A model generated the notes under the pieces. The model was not told the origin of the DNA. It searched no databases and saw nothing but the letters and a program-made list of their open reading frames with translations. This document shows positions 12,444 through 21,341 of a stretch of 64,000 nucleotides of DNA, piece after piece; within the stretch, counting starts at the first letter, position 1, and the number at the start of each line of letters is the position of its first letter. The stretch is from Prosthecobacter sp. (GTDB lineage: Bacteria > Verrucomicrobiota > Verrucomicrobiia > Verrucomicrobiales > Verrucomicrobiaceae). The DNA lies in assembly GCA_021733925.1 (NCBI GenBank), contig JAIPJY010000027.1, positions 1-64,000 on the forward strand. The letters are read 5' to 3'. Made by a program: the position numbers and the translations under genes.

Positions 12444-12900
12444 TGAAACCAAGCCTGACATCACCAGACGCGACGAAATCGAAACTCTGGTGAACACCTT
12501 CTACGACCGCATCCGCACCGACGAGGTGCTGGGGTTCATCTTCAACGACGTGGCGCAGACCAACTGGACCATGCATCTGCCCAAGATGTACGCCTTCTGG
12601 GAGACGGTGCTCTTCCGCACCGGCGGCTTCACCGGCAATCCCATCGCCGCGCATGCGAAGCTGGTTCCGCAGACGGCCATGGGACGTGCGCAGTTTGACC
12701 ACTGGCTGCAGCTTTTCCGCAGCACGGTGGACGATCTCTTTGCCGGTGAGAAGGCCGAGCACATCAAAAACTGTGCGGCAGACATGGCGAACGTGATCTA
12801 CTCCCGCATCAACCAGGTTCCCGATCCCCGGTTTGATCCAGCCACCCTCACGCCGGAACAACGCGCGCGTTATTCACGTTATCAGCAGCCAGTCGCATGA
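12439..12900 (+). CDS. Group III truncated haemoglobin
   Basis: Encodes 153 residues typical of group III globins: LVNTFYDRIRTDEVLGFIF, then MHLPKMYAFWETVLF, GGFTGNPIAAH (proximal His region) and the FDHWLQLFRSTVDDLF helix. Group III members are cytoplasmic and usually linked to NO or microaerobic metabolism. The frame is open far upstream, but family sequence begins at MFETKPDITRRDE, so the ATG at 12439 is used. It overlaps the NnrS gene by 4 bases (ATGA), implying co-transcription and coupled translation. Confidence 0.9.
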   Translation: MFETKPDITRRDEIETLVNTFYDRIRTDEVLGFIFNDVAQTNWTMHLPKMYAFWETVLFRTGGFTGNPIAAHAKLVPQTAMGRAQFDHWLQLFRSTVDDLFAGEKAEHIKNCAADMANVIYSRINQVPDPRFDPATLTPEQRARYSRYQQPVA

Positions 12901-14099
12901 GCCAGTTCCCCGCCTGCAAACACAAGAAGCACAAAGCCACAGGGCCGCACAAAAGCGGTCTGCGCTGGCTCGCGTCGGAGCCGTATCGCCTGTTCTTTTT
13001 CAGCGGCGCGGTGTGGAGCATCATCGGCGTGGCGCTGTGGCCGTTGTATTATGCGCAGCAGTTTGGCTTTTATCCCAGCTTCGTTCACGCGCGCATCATG
13101 ATCGAGGCCTTCGGTGCCGCGTTCGTCGTCGGTTTTCTCGGCACCGCCGGGCCGCGCATGGCCACGGCCCCCAAGCTCACGCCGATGGAACTCCTCTGGC
13201 TCTTCGCGCTGCACCAAGCCTGTGGCATCTGCCATCTCACCCTGCACATGGCTTGGGGGGATATGTTCTTCATCGCGCTGCTCGGTTCGCTGCTGCTGTG
13301 CCTTGTGATCCGCGTGGTGAAGTTCCGCAAAGAAGCACCGCCACCACAGTTGCTCCTCGCACTCACGGGTCTTGTCTGCGGCATCACGGGTACGTCACTG
13401 CTGCTGTCTTCAGCGACCCTGCTAGATCCCCAGCGCCTTCGTCTCGCGAATCTCCTGCTCTATCAGGGCCTGCTGCTGCCTCCGGTGCTCGGCATCGGCG
13501 CGTTTGTATTCCCACGCATGCTCGGCGGTGATTTTGGCGATCCGAAAACAGCGGCGCAGAGCCGGGCCAAGCTCTTGCGCGCCCTCGCAGCGGCTGTCCT
13601 GCTCGTGGGGAGCTTTTTCCTCGAAGCCTGCGGTCAGATCATCGCGGGTTATGCACTGCGAGCCCTCGTGGCGGCGGGTTATTTGCTCATGGAAGTGCGC
13701 TGGAAAACGTCACAAAGCGGTTCCCTCACCACGGGTCTGATGTGGGCGCTGATCCTCGGCTGGCTCGGTCTGGCGCTCTCCGGGTTTTTCTACGCTCAGC
13801 ATGTCAGCGTGGAGCACCTGCTCTACATAGGCGGTTTCGGCATGCTGATGCTCATCGTCGGCAGCCGGGTGCTGTTTGGTCACAGCGGCGATCTCGACGG
13901 CTTCTTTGTGAAGAGCAAATGGGTACGCTTCCTCATCTTCCTCGGCGTCCTTGCCGCCATCACCCGCGCCACGCCTGCCTGGGTGCCTTCCACGACGGTG
14001 TCCCATCACATCTACGCCGCATTGACGTGGGCGCTGCTCGCAGTGCTCTGGCTGCTTTGGCACCGCCGGCGGTTTGTGAAGCGGGACGAGGAGGATTAG
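12897..14099 (+). CDS. nnrS: NnrS-family haem/copper membrane protein
   Basis: Encodes 400 residues with about 12 hydrophobic helices. It starts with a basic cytoplasmic tail, then YRLFFFSGAVWSIIGVALWP and HARIMIEAFGAAFVVGFLGT, the conserved NnrS opening with its His. NnrS proteins contain haem and copper and protect cells from NO stress by limiting NO-derived iron complexes; they are typically co-regulated with NO reductase or globins. The start overlaps the group III globin stop. The C-terminus is charged (RRRFVKRDEED), ending in the cytoplasm. Confidence 0.9.
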   Translation: MSQFPACKHKKHKATGPHKSGLRWLASEPYRLFFFSGAVWSIIGVALWPLYYAQQFGFYPSFVHARIMIEAFGAAFVVGFLGTAGPRMATAPKLTPMELLWLFALHQACGICHLTLHMAWGDMFFIALLGSLLLCLVIRVVKFRKEAPPPQLLLALTGLVCGITGTSLLLSSATLLDPQRLRLANLLLYQGLLLPPVLGIGAFVFPRMLGGDFGDPKTAAQSRAKLLRALAAAVLLVGSFFLEACGQIIAGYALRALVAAGYLLMEVRWKTSQSGSLTTGLMWALILGWLGLALSGFFYAQHVSVEHLLYIGGFGMLMLIVGSRVLFGHSGDLDGFFVKSKWVRFLIFLGVLAAITRATPAWVPSTTVSHHIYAALTWALLAVLWLLWHRRRFVKRDEED

Positions 14100-14180
14100 C
14101 ACCAAACACCCCGCAAAATCAGCACAGCTTTCCACAGGTGCAGGAGGGACTGCTGCGGCATCCATCCGTTAGTTCCTCGT

Positions 14181-15284
14181 ATGAACACAGCGCTTAGCAA
14201 TCCCGAGTGGTCCAGGGTAGCCTCGATGGCCTACGATGGTTTTGATGAACGTCCGTTTCTCGTGTTTTGGGAGATCACTCGCGCCTGTGCGCTGGCGTGC
14301 CGACACTGCCGGGCTGAAGCGCAATCCCATCGTCATCCCAATGAATTGAATCGTGAGGAATCGAGTCGGCTGATCCGTCAGCTCGCTGAATTGAATCCGC
14401 CGATGCTCATCCTCACCGGTGGCGATCCGCTCATGCGCACGGATGCGCTGGATCTGGTGCGCGAGGCGACGGCTGCCGGGCTGCACGTGGGCCTGAGCCC
14501 TTCGGCGACGGCGAGACTCATGAACGCTGATTTTGCAGAGATCAAAGCAGCGGGTGTGGACCGCATCTCGCTGAGTCTGGACGGCGCGTCACGCGAGACG
14601 CATGATGCCTTTCGCGGCGTGAAGGGCACCTTTGACCGCACCATCGCAGCGGTGCATCGCGCCCATGCGGCGGATCTGAGCGTGCAGATCAACACCACGC
14701 TTACACGCGGCAATCTGCGTGAGTATGAGGCCTTCAAGAAGCTCATGTTTGAACTGAAACCGGCCATGTGGAGTGTCTTCCTGCTGGTGCCCACCGGTCG
14801 CGCCGCCATCGCGGATCTGCCCGACCCGCAGGACATCGAACACGTCTTCCAAGACATGGCCGCACTCGTCGGCAAGGCGCCTTTCGCCATCAAAACCACG
14901 GAGGGTCATCACTTCCGCCGCGTGCTGATTCAAAAGCATGGTGCTGGTGGCAGACAACGTCCAGGCATGCGCTCACCGCTCGGAATTCGCGACGGACGCG
15001 GGGTGATGTTCATCTCACACACAGGCGTCGTCTCTCCGAGCGGCTTCCTGCCCTTCGACTGCGGCAATGTGCGCGACGAACACCCCGCCGAAATCTACCG
15101 GCATCATCCGCTCTTTGTCTCGTTGCGTGACAACGATGCCCTCGGCGGCAAATGCGGACGCTGCGAGTACCGCACGGTCTGCGGCGGCTCCAGAGCACGC
15201 GCCTATGGCATCTCGGGCGATCCCTTTGCCGAAGATCCGGCCTGTGTGTATCAGCCGCGCCAGGGCAGCACCGTGGTCACTTAA
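14181..15284 (+). CDS. Radical SAM/SPASM protein, NirJ/AhbD-like
   Basis: Encodes 367 residues. The radical SAM cluster motif is CALACRHC (CxxxCxxC) about 33 residues in, followed by LTGGDPLM, and the SPASM region carries CGRCEYRTVCGG and a final DPACVY Cys for an auxiliary Fe-S cluster. WEITRACALACRHCRAEA is characteristic of the TIGR04053-type group, related to enzymes that modify tetrapyrrole side chains (NirJ, AhbD). Its place after two globins and NnrS makes a haem or d1-haem related role attractive but unproven. An alternative start is the ATG at 14226. Its TAA stop overlaps the convergent sulfatase stop (TTAA, 15281-15284). Confidence 0.8.
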   Translation: MNTALSNPEWSRVASMAYDGFDERPFLVFWEITRACALACRHCRAEAQSHRHPNELNREESSRLIRQLAELNPPMLILTGGDPLMRTDALDLVREATAAGLHVGLSPSATARLMNADFAEIKAAGVDRISLSLDGASRETHDAFRGVKGTFDRTIAAVHRAHAADLSVQINTTLTRGNLREYEAFKKLMFELKPAMWSVFLLVPTGRAAIADLPDPQDIEHVFQDMAALVGKAPFAIKTTEGHHFRRVLIQKHGAGGRQRPGMRSPLGIRDGRGVMFISHTGVVSPSGFLPFDCGNVRDEHPAEIYRHHPLFVSLRDNDALGGKCGRCEYRTVCGGSRARAYGISGDPFAEDPACVYQPRQGSTVVT

Positions 15285-16804
15285 AGCGAGGGCGGCGTCC
15301 AATCGGGAATGCCGCCGGACTTGAGCTGCTTCTCGTAGAGCTCCCAGAAAGGCTTCGTGGGAGACATGGGCGCGGTTTCATTGACCATGAGCGGACGTGT
15401 TTCCTTCCAGAAGGCCTCATAGGCGGTGTTCATCTTTTCGGCTACTTCTGGGTAGTCGCCGCTGACGTCGGTCTTCTGATAGGGATCGGCTTCGAGATCG
15501 TAGAGCGCACCTTTCGCGGGTGATGCAGCAGCCTTTTTGTTCTTCTTCGGATTTCCGCCACCACCGCGAGGGCCGACGAAACGGAAGCGCTGGTTGCGCA
15601 CGCCGTAGTTGAGAAACTCAAACTTGTTCGGATCTTCGCCCGTGGGCCAGCGCGCGACGTGGGTGAAGAGGAAGCGGTCCTCCCACTTGTCAGCCTTGCC
15701 TTCGATCAGCGGCAGCAGGCTGCGGCCTTCGACCTGGTTCTTCGGCAGTTCCGCACCGGCCAGCGCAGCAAAAGTGGGCAGCAGGTCGATGTGCGCCGCG
15801 ATGGTGCTGATGTCACGCCCGGCATTGATCCTGCCATCCCAGCGGATGAAGAACGGCACACGCACGCCACCTTCATCGGTGGAGCCTTTCATGCCCACCT
15901 GGTCGCCGTTGAAGAATGCATACCCAGGCGCGATCTCCTTGCCCGCGATGGAGGCGCCAGGTCCGCCCCCCGTCGTTCCGTTGTCAGACATGAAGATGAC
16001 CACGGTGTTTTTATACAGATCCCATTCCTTCAGCTTCTCCGCGAGGCGGCCCATGTTTTCGTCGATGTTCTCGATCATGCCGTAGAATCCGGCCTGGTCT
16101 TTGCCAAAGCCAAGATCCGTGAAGCGCTTCGCATTTTTCTCCGGCGCGGTGTAGGGGCCGTGCGGCGCGTTCGTGGCCAGGTAGGTGAAGAACGGCTTGC
16201 CGCTGTCCTTTTGCTGCTTGATCCAGCCGAGCGCGGCGGTGAAGAACACATCCGTGCAGAAGCCATGCGTCTTCACAAAGCTGCCGTTATGCCGGATCAC
16301 AGGGTCCGTGTATTTGTTGCCCGGCGCATCCGCACAGGAGCAGGGATACGCCTGGCCGATGCCACCCGCACCGTGGATGAATGCCTCGTCAAAGCCGCGA
16401 TTGTTCGGCTGATATGGCTCTTCATCACCGAGGTGCCACTTGCCAAAGATGCCGGAGGTGTAACCCGCCGTTTTGAGCACCTGCGGCAGGATGGTGGCGT
16501 CCAGCGTCATGCGCTCGCGCTCCAGAATCGTGTGAGTGATCCCGTTCTTCATCGGATGCCTGCCCGTCATGATCGCGCTGCGCGTGGGCGAGCACGTGGG
16601 GCTGACGAGGAAGCGCGTGAAGCGCAGGCTCTGGGCATGCAGCGCATCGAGGTTTGGCGTCTTCAGCCAGGGATGGCCATGACATGCCAGCTGGCCGTAG
16701 CCCTGGTCATCCGTCATGACGAGAATGATGTTCGGCTTGCCGCCCGCGAGATCGGCGAAGGCATGCAAGGAGAGGACTAAGAGAAGGGTCAGGGCGAGTT
16801 TCAT
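15281..16804 (-). CDS. Sulfatase S1 family, Cys type (A)
   Basis: Encodes 507 residues with a signal peptide (about 1-16). The sulfatase signature CSPTRSAIMTG puts the formylglycine-precursor Cys at residue 71; metal ligands lie in MTDDQGYG and MSDNGTTGG, and GKWHLG is intact. A 30-residue charged insert near FVGPRGGGGNPKKNKK precedes the C-terminal YDLEADPYQ block. It should hydrolyse sulfate esters of a carbohydrate or arylsulfate outside the cytoplasm after activation by a formylglycine-forming enzyme, which is not present here. It lies 69 bases downstream of sulfatase B, a probable operon. Confidence 0.9.
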   Translation of the reverse strand: MKLALTLLLVLSLHAFADLAGGKPNIILVMTDDQGYGQLACHGHPWLKTPNLDALHAQSLRFTRFLVSPTCSPTRSAIMTGRHPMKNGITHTILERERMTLDATILPQVLKTAGYTSGIFGKWHLGDEEPYQPNNRGFDEAFIHGAGGIGQAYPCSCADAPGNKYTDPVIRHNGSFVKTHGFCTDVFFTAALGWIKQQKDSGKPFFTYLATNAPHGPYTAPEKNAKRFTDLGFGKDQAGFYGMIENIDENMGRLAEKLKEWDLYKNTVVIFMSDNGTTGGGPGASIAGKEIAPGYAFFNGDQVGMKGSTDEGGVRVPFFIRWDGRINAGRDISTIAAHIDLLPTFAALAGAELPKNQVEGRSLLPLIEGKADKWEDRFLFTHVARWPTGEDPNKFEFLNYGVRNQRFRFVGPRGGGGNPKKNKKAAASPAKGALYDLEADPYQKTDVSGDYPEVAEKMNTAYEAFWKETRPLMVNETAPMSPTKPFWELYEKQLKSGGIPDWTPPSL

Positions 16805-16873
16805 GGTTGAAAGAGTGAGGACGCAGGTAATGCGACGCTCTTTCAACGCAATGCCCTCAGGCACGGCCATGCG

Positions 16874-18289
16874 CTACTTTTTATACGGCGTGCGCTTCAC
16901 CTCTTCGATGACAGGCACGTCCTTGTTCATCACCTCATAGGCGGCCAGCAGGCGCTTCACTTCGTCAGGCTGCTCTGCAGCCACGTCATGCTGCTCTCCG
17001 GGATCATTTTGCAGATCAAAGAGCTGCATCTTCGCCGCAGCATCGCCGGTGTTGAGCCCGGGAAAGGCGTCGAGGTTGTACTGCTCGTAAGGCGCGAGGA
17101 TCGTGACGCCATCCGGCGCACGTGGATCAAGCCACTTGCCATCCGCGCCCGGCTTGAGCTTCATCTGGGTGGCAGGAAGCACGTGCAGCTTCCAGCGCGC
17201 ATCGCGGATGTTGGCCAGCTTGGAGTTGAGATGGCCGAAGATGTACTCGTGGGGCGATTTCGCTGCGCTGGTGAACAGCGGCATGATGTTGCGGCCATCC
17301 AGCACGCGATCATCTGGCATCTTCGCTCCCGTCACTTCCAGCACCGTGGCAAAGAGGTCCATCGTGATCGCCATCTGATCGCTCACCTGTCCCGCGGGGA
17401 TCTTGCCAGGCCAGCGTGCGATCATCGGCACTCGATAACCGCCCTCCCACTGCGCCGCCTTCATCCCGCGCAGTCCGCCGCTGCTGCCGCCGAACCACGG
17501 GCCGTTGTCGCTGCTGAAGAGCACCAGCGTGTTTTCATCCAGCCCCAGTTCCTTCAGTTTCGCAAGCACCTGCCCCACGCTCCAGTCCAGTTCCTCCACC
17601 GCATCGCCATAGAGGCCTGCATCGCTCTTCTTGTAAAACGCCTCGGAGGCCGCGAGCGGCTTGTGCGGCATCGCCTCCGCAAGGTAAAGAAAAAACGTCT
17701 GGTCCTTGCTGCGCTCGATGAATCCCAGCGCGCGCTCCGTGAAGCGCCGCGTCAGCGTGGCTTGCACCACGGGGTACTCGATGACCTGCGTGTTTTCCAG
17801 CACCTGCACAGGCCGCATGTCATTCGAGTAGGGGATGCCGTAGTACTCATCGAATCCGCGATCTGTGGGCAGGAAGCCCTCTTTGTGGCCGAGATGCCAT
17901 TTCCCCACCATGCCCGTGGCATAACCGGCTGATTTCAGCACCTGCGGGAGCGTGATCTCCTTCTCCGGCAGATGCAGCGCATCCGCCGCCGGGCCGCCAT
18001 CCGGCGCTGGGTTCTGTGTCATGCCGCAGCGAAACGGATAACGCCCCGTCATCAGTGCCGACCGCGTCGGTGCGCAGAACGGTGCCGGGCAGTTGAACTG
18101 CGTGAGTTTGGCCCCCTCGGCCGCCATGCGATCAAGATTCGGCGTTTTGATCAGTGGATGCCCATAGCACCCGAGATCGCCATAGCCAAGATCATCAGCG
18201 AGGATGATGACCACGTTCGGCTGCTTCGCGGGCAGTGATGAGATCAAAAAGGCGAAAGAAGAAAGCAGAGTCAGGAGCGCAGTTTTCAT
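16874..18289 (-). CDS. Sulfatase S1 family, Cys type (B)
   Basis: Encodes 471 residues: a signal peptide (1-22), ADDLGYGDLGCYG metal site, CAPTRSALMTG signature (Cys 72), GKWHLGHKEG, FSSDNGPW metal site, and the C-terminal LFDLQNDPGEQHDVA block typical of arylsulfatase A-like and N-acetylgalactosamine-6-sulfatase-like members. The ATG at 18289 is used; the 22 open codons upstream lack signal-peptide character. It leads the sulfatase A gene, and the esterase gene ends 173 bases upstream, so all three may be one transcript. Confidence 0.9.
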   Translation of the reverse strand: MKTALLTLLSSFAFLISSLPAKQPNVVIILADDLGYGDLGCYGHPLIKTPNLDRMAAEGAKLTQFNCPAPFCAPTRSALMTGRYPFRCGMTQNPAPDGGPAADALHLPEKEITLPQVLKSAGYATGMVGKWHLGHKEGFLPTDRGFDEYYGIPYSNDMRPVQVLENTQVIEYPVVQATLTRRFTERALGFIERSKDQTFFLYLAEAMPHKPLAASEAFYKKSDAGLYGDAVEELDWSVGQVLAKLKELGLDENTLVLFSSDNGPWFGGSSGGLRGMKAAQWEGGYRVPMIARWPGKIPAGQVSDQMAITMDLFATVLEVTGAKMPDDRVLDGRNIMPLFTSAAKSPHEYIFGHLNSKLANIRDARWKLHVLPATQMKLKPGADGKWLDPRAPDGVTILAPYEQYNLDAFPGLNTGDAAAKMQLFDLQNDPGEQHDVAAEQPDEVKRLLAAYEVMNKDVPVIEEVKRTPYKK

Positions 18290-18462
18290 AAAGCGTAGCT
18301 TGGTTGGCGGCGTTATGTACTCCACGGCGAAGGGCTGGAACTCTTTCAAATACATCAGCGTCCGGCAGCAGGGGGAGGCACCCTCACTTACGAAGGTCTT
18401 CGGCAGCGTCGCCGCCCATGCGGCGTTTCAGGACTTCAGGCTGCCTGACCGCCAGATTCCTC

Positions 18463-19326
18463 TTATGCCTTCGGCAGGCTCTTGAGCCACTCCAGCAGCA
18501 GATCCGGCCACTGCGCGGGCGGAAAGCCGTTCTTCACGCGCTGGGGGATGAGATTCCCAACGCCGTGCGCCCCTTCATCGAAGACCGCCATGCGCACAGG
18601 TACACCGAGCTTTTCCAGATCCGCTTTGATGTCTTGCGGCATCTCGATGGGTGCGCCGCCTTTTAGACCATCGTTCGTGGCATGCACGAGAAACACGGGC
18701 GGTGTGTCTGCGTGAAACACAAACGGCGACTCCTTCTGCCGCCAGTGCCACGTCGCGAGACCAACGGCAAATGCAGGGCGGCTGCTTTCGCGTTCCATGG
18801 GATCAGACGACTTTGCATCGCCACCATCAAAATTCGCCGCGAGATTCATGCTTAGATTCCCACCGGCTGAATACCCAGCGATGCCGATCTGCTGCGGATC
18901 AAGGCCCCACTCCGCCGCACGGTGCCGCACCAGCCTTACCGCACGCTTCGCATCCATCAGTGTCAGCGCCTGAATGCCGGCGTTGTCGAGTTTGTGCGGG
19001 GGACGCAGCCGGTACTTCAGACCGATGATGGCGACTCCCTTTGGGTTGAAAACTATCGCGGCGTATTCCACATGCGTCTTCCAGTCCAGCGCACCATAGC
19101 CACCGCCCGCACACACGATGATCGCCATGCCCGTGCGTTTGTCCGCAGGCGGCAGAAAGAGCGTGATCGCGGGCACAGTGACATTTCGAATTGTGCCGCG
19201 CTCCTCCTGTACCTCGGCAGGCGCGCTCTCCATAAACTGCGGCGGCTTGTCCGGCCAAAGCGGTATCGATTCAGCAGCGCGGAGCGCGACGGCTGAAAGG
19301 ATCAAAGCAAAGCACAGCAGTTTCAT
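18463..19326 (-). CDS. Exported alpha/beta hydrolase, carbohydrate-esterase-like
   Basis: Encodes 287 residues with a signal peptide (1-17). Features are VCAGGGYGALDWKTH (HGGG-like oxyanion loop with Cys-Ala before it), GYSAGG as nucleophile elbow, HATNDG with the acid Asp, and EGAHGVG with the His. This pattern matches BD-FAE/acetyl-xylan-esterase-like enzymes of PVC bacteria that remove ester groups from polysaccharides. It sits immediately upstream of two sulfatases, fitting deacylation and desulfation of the same glycan. Confidence 0.85.
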   Translation of the reverse strand: MKLLCFALILSAVALRAAESIPLWPDKPPQFMESAPAEVQEERGTIRNVTVPAITLFLPPADKRTGMAIIVCAGGGYGALDWKTHVEYAAIVFNPKGVAIIGLKYRLRPPHKLDNAGIQALTLMDAKRAVRLVRHRAAEWGLDPQQIGIAGYSAGGNLSMNLAANFDGGDAKSSDPMERESSRPAFAVGLATWHWRQKESPFVFHADTPPVFLVHATNDGLKGGAPIEMPQDIKADLEKLGVPVRMAVFDEGAHGVGNLIPQRVKNGFPPAQWPDLLLEWLKSLPKA

Positions 19327-19401
19327 GAGCAGCCCCCTCAAACGTTGGTTTGGCAGAATAATTCGTGAAATAAATGTGCCGGGCTGCCGCCTCTCACCGG
19401 T

Positions 19402-20346
19402 ATGAAGCTCGCTTTTTTCGCCCTCGCCCTCATGCTTCCTTCACTGTCCTGCTCCGCCAGCACCACCCCGCAGCCTGAAGAGGCCGGAGCGGTGCACTGG
19501 AGCCGCATTCTGGAAACCGCTCTGGCCTCCAGCGCCCAGACGGGCAAACCGGTGTTCGCTCTGTTCCAGGAGATCCCCGGCTGCGCGGGCTGCAAGCAGT
19601 TCGGCCGCGATGTGATGTCCAATCCGCTGCTGGTCGAGGCCGTCGAGACCGAGTTCACCCCGCTGCTCATCCACAACAACAAGGGGGGAAGAGACGCGGA
19701 GGTGATGAAGCGTTTTGGCGAACCGGCATGGAACTACCAGGTGGTACGCTTCCTCAATTCAAACGGAGAAGACATCCTTCCGCGCAAGGACCAGGTGTGG
19801 GACACCGCTGGCATCGCCGAGCGCATGGTCGCGACGCTGACACAGGCGAAAAGGCCCGTGCCCGCCTACCTGACACTGCTGGCCGCCGAGCAGTCGCCAC
19901 GCCTCAAGCAGGCCGTGTTTGCCATGTACTGCTTTTGGACCGGCGAGCTGGCGCTGGGCCAGATCGACGGCGTGATCACCACCGAGGCCGGCTTCATGGC
20001 CGGGCATGAGGTGACCTTGGTCAAATACGACCCCTCGGTGATTTCACTGCCGCAGTTGATCGCCGCAGCTGAGAAGGTGGAATGCGCCAATGCCGTCTCA
20101 GTCCCTGCGACGGACCTGCCTGCGGCAAAGGCAACGCGGCTCAAGGTTGGCACCATCTCAGGCTACCGCACAGCGCCCGCAGACGATCAGAAAAAGCAAA
20201 TCGGCGGCACTCCGGCGGAGACGCTGACACTCTCTCCAGCCCAGGCCACCAAGGTGAATGCGTGGATCCGCACGGATCCTGCAAAGGCGCTGGACTTTCT
20301 CACGCCATCACAGCAGGCACGGCTCAAGACTGGGGCTTCACGATGA
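19402..20346 (+). CDS. Thioredoxin-like/MsrA-like fusion protein, exported
   Basis: Encodes 314 residues. After a signal peptide, a thioredoxin-like module (about 30-150) carries a CAGC pair (Cys 61 and 64) in FQEIPGCAGCKQFG. Residues about 170-235 resemble MsrA: AVFAMYCFWTGE (compare GCFWG, Cys 177) and AGHEVTLVKYDPSVISLPQL. The pattern resembles the VPGU/C-type thioredoxin-like (seleno)protein family, in which some members carry selenocysteine where this one has Cys 61. Likely role is extracytoplasmic thiol or methionine-sulfoxide redox repair; the MsrA part lacks the usual Gly before Cys, so activity is uncertain. Its 3' end overlaps the convergent beta-helix gene by 23 bases. Confidence 0.65.
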   Translation: MKLAFFALALMLPSLSCSASTTPQPEEAGAVHWSRILETALASSAQTGKPVFALFQEIPGCAGCKQFGRDVMSNPLLVEAVETEFTPLLIHNNKGGRDAEVMKRFGEPAWNYQVVRFLNSNGEDILPRKDQVWDTAGIAERMVATLTQAKRPVPAYLTLLAAEQSPRLKQAVFAMYCFWTGELALGQIDGVITTEAGFMAGHEVTLVKYDPSVISLPQLIAAAEKVECANAVSVPATDLPAAKATRLKVGTISGYRTAPADDQKKQIGGTPAETLTLSPAQATKVNAWIRTDPAKALDFLTPSQQARLKTGASR

Positions 20347-21289
20347 GACTGTCGATCGGCGGCGCATCATGCTCGCCCGTGTTTTCGTAGCCAGGCAGGA
20401 CCTTGCCACGGTGGCGCTCTTCGCGTGACTTCACATCCGGGCCATAGGCCATGCGGAGAATTTTCAGGCCTTCGATTTTGTCCTCCTCCCTCACTCCCAC
20501 CTGCGTGTGATAGATCGCACAATCCTCCACCTTCACGCGTGCATCTCCGCGTCCACCGGGACCACGTACGCGGATGGCCACCTCATTGTTGTCGAATACG
20601 CAGTGCGAGATCACCGCATCAATGTGCTCCTTCAAATTCAGCGCAGCACGTGTCGAGATCTGGCTGGGCTGGTTCCACCCATGCATGTAGCATTGGCGGA
20701 TGGTGAGCTTGCAACGCTCGCCATCGGGCGGGGTCTTTGAATCAAAGGCGTTTTCGCCCGGACTCTGCCCCGCTTTGAATCCCGGTGCATCTTTAGCAAG
20801 CGGCCCTGCCCATAGGTGACATTGCTCAATGGTGAGACTGCCGCGTAACTTGCGATCCGGATCAAACTGAATGCAGTCGCCCGAGATGTGAGAGATGTCG
20901 CAGTTGCGGATGGTGACATCGCCCCAGCGACCCGTGATGCCATGCGCATCGTTCTGCTCCTCAAAAGTGCCGTTCAAGAGATGATGAATGCGGCAGTTCT
21001 CGATCACCACCCGCGTGCCAAACACGCCGACCCCATTCCCAGTGCCATTGAAGATCTCGCAATTGCGCAGCGTGACATCGTCTGCGGTGATTTTCACGAT
21101 GTTGCCACCCTGGCCCTGCGCATCGACTCGGAAGTTTTCATACACACCGGGCTTCGTAATCTCCAGCCGGTGCACCAACTTCGCTCCCGCCTTGGTGCCC
21201 ACTGGACCCGGAGCGCCTGCCAGCTCGGCAGCGCGCAATGGAGTCAGAATACCGAGGATGATCCCGAGGAAGAAGGGTGCTCTTTGCAT
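20324..21289 (-). CDS. Exported right-handed beta-helix protein
   Basis: Encodes 321 residues: a signal peptide (about 1-18), then repeated strand units such as ITADDVTLRNCEI, VVIENCRIHHL, VTIRNCDISHI, LTIEQCHLW and LTIRQCYMHGW, the NosD/pectate-lyase-like right-handed parallel beta-helix pattern with Asn-Cys ladder positions. Such proteins bind or cleave polysaccharides outside the cytoplasm; no specific lyase active site is recognisable. The ATG at 21289 is preferred: longer starts run into the 3' end of the SDR gene just upstream. Confidence 0.8.
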   Translation of the reverse strand: MQRAPFFLGIILGILTPLRAAELAGAPGPVGTKAGAKLVHRLEITKPGVYENFRVDAQGQGGNIVKITADDVTLRNCEIFNGTGNGVGVFGTRVVIENCRIHHLLNGTFEEQNDAHGITGRWGDVTIRNCDISHISGDCIQFDPDRKLRGSLTIEQCHLWAGPLAKDAPGFKAGQSPGENAFDSKTPPDGERCKLTIRQCYMHGWNQPSQISTRAALNLKEHIDAVISHCVFDNNEVAIRVRGPGGRGDARVKVEDCAIYHTQVGVREEDKIEGLKILRMAYGPDVKSREERHRGKVLPGYENTGEHDAPPIDSLIVKPQS

Positions 21290-21341
21290 CCCCCAAGAAC
21301 GCCGCAGAGGCGCCCTTGCTTCCAATGACTCTGCAACGACC

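Noticed and set aside
14181-15284. Radical SAM gene as anaerobic sulfatase maturase for the nearby sulfatases
   Set aside because: Its CALACRHC motif and the surrounding WEITRACALACRHCRAEA fit the TIGR04053/NirJ-type group rather than anSME, and it lies with globin and nnrS genes, not co-directional with sulfatases.
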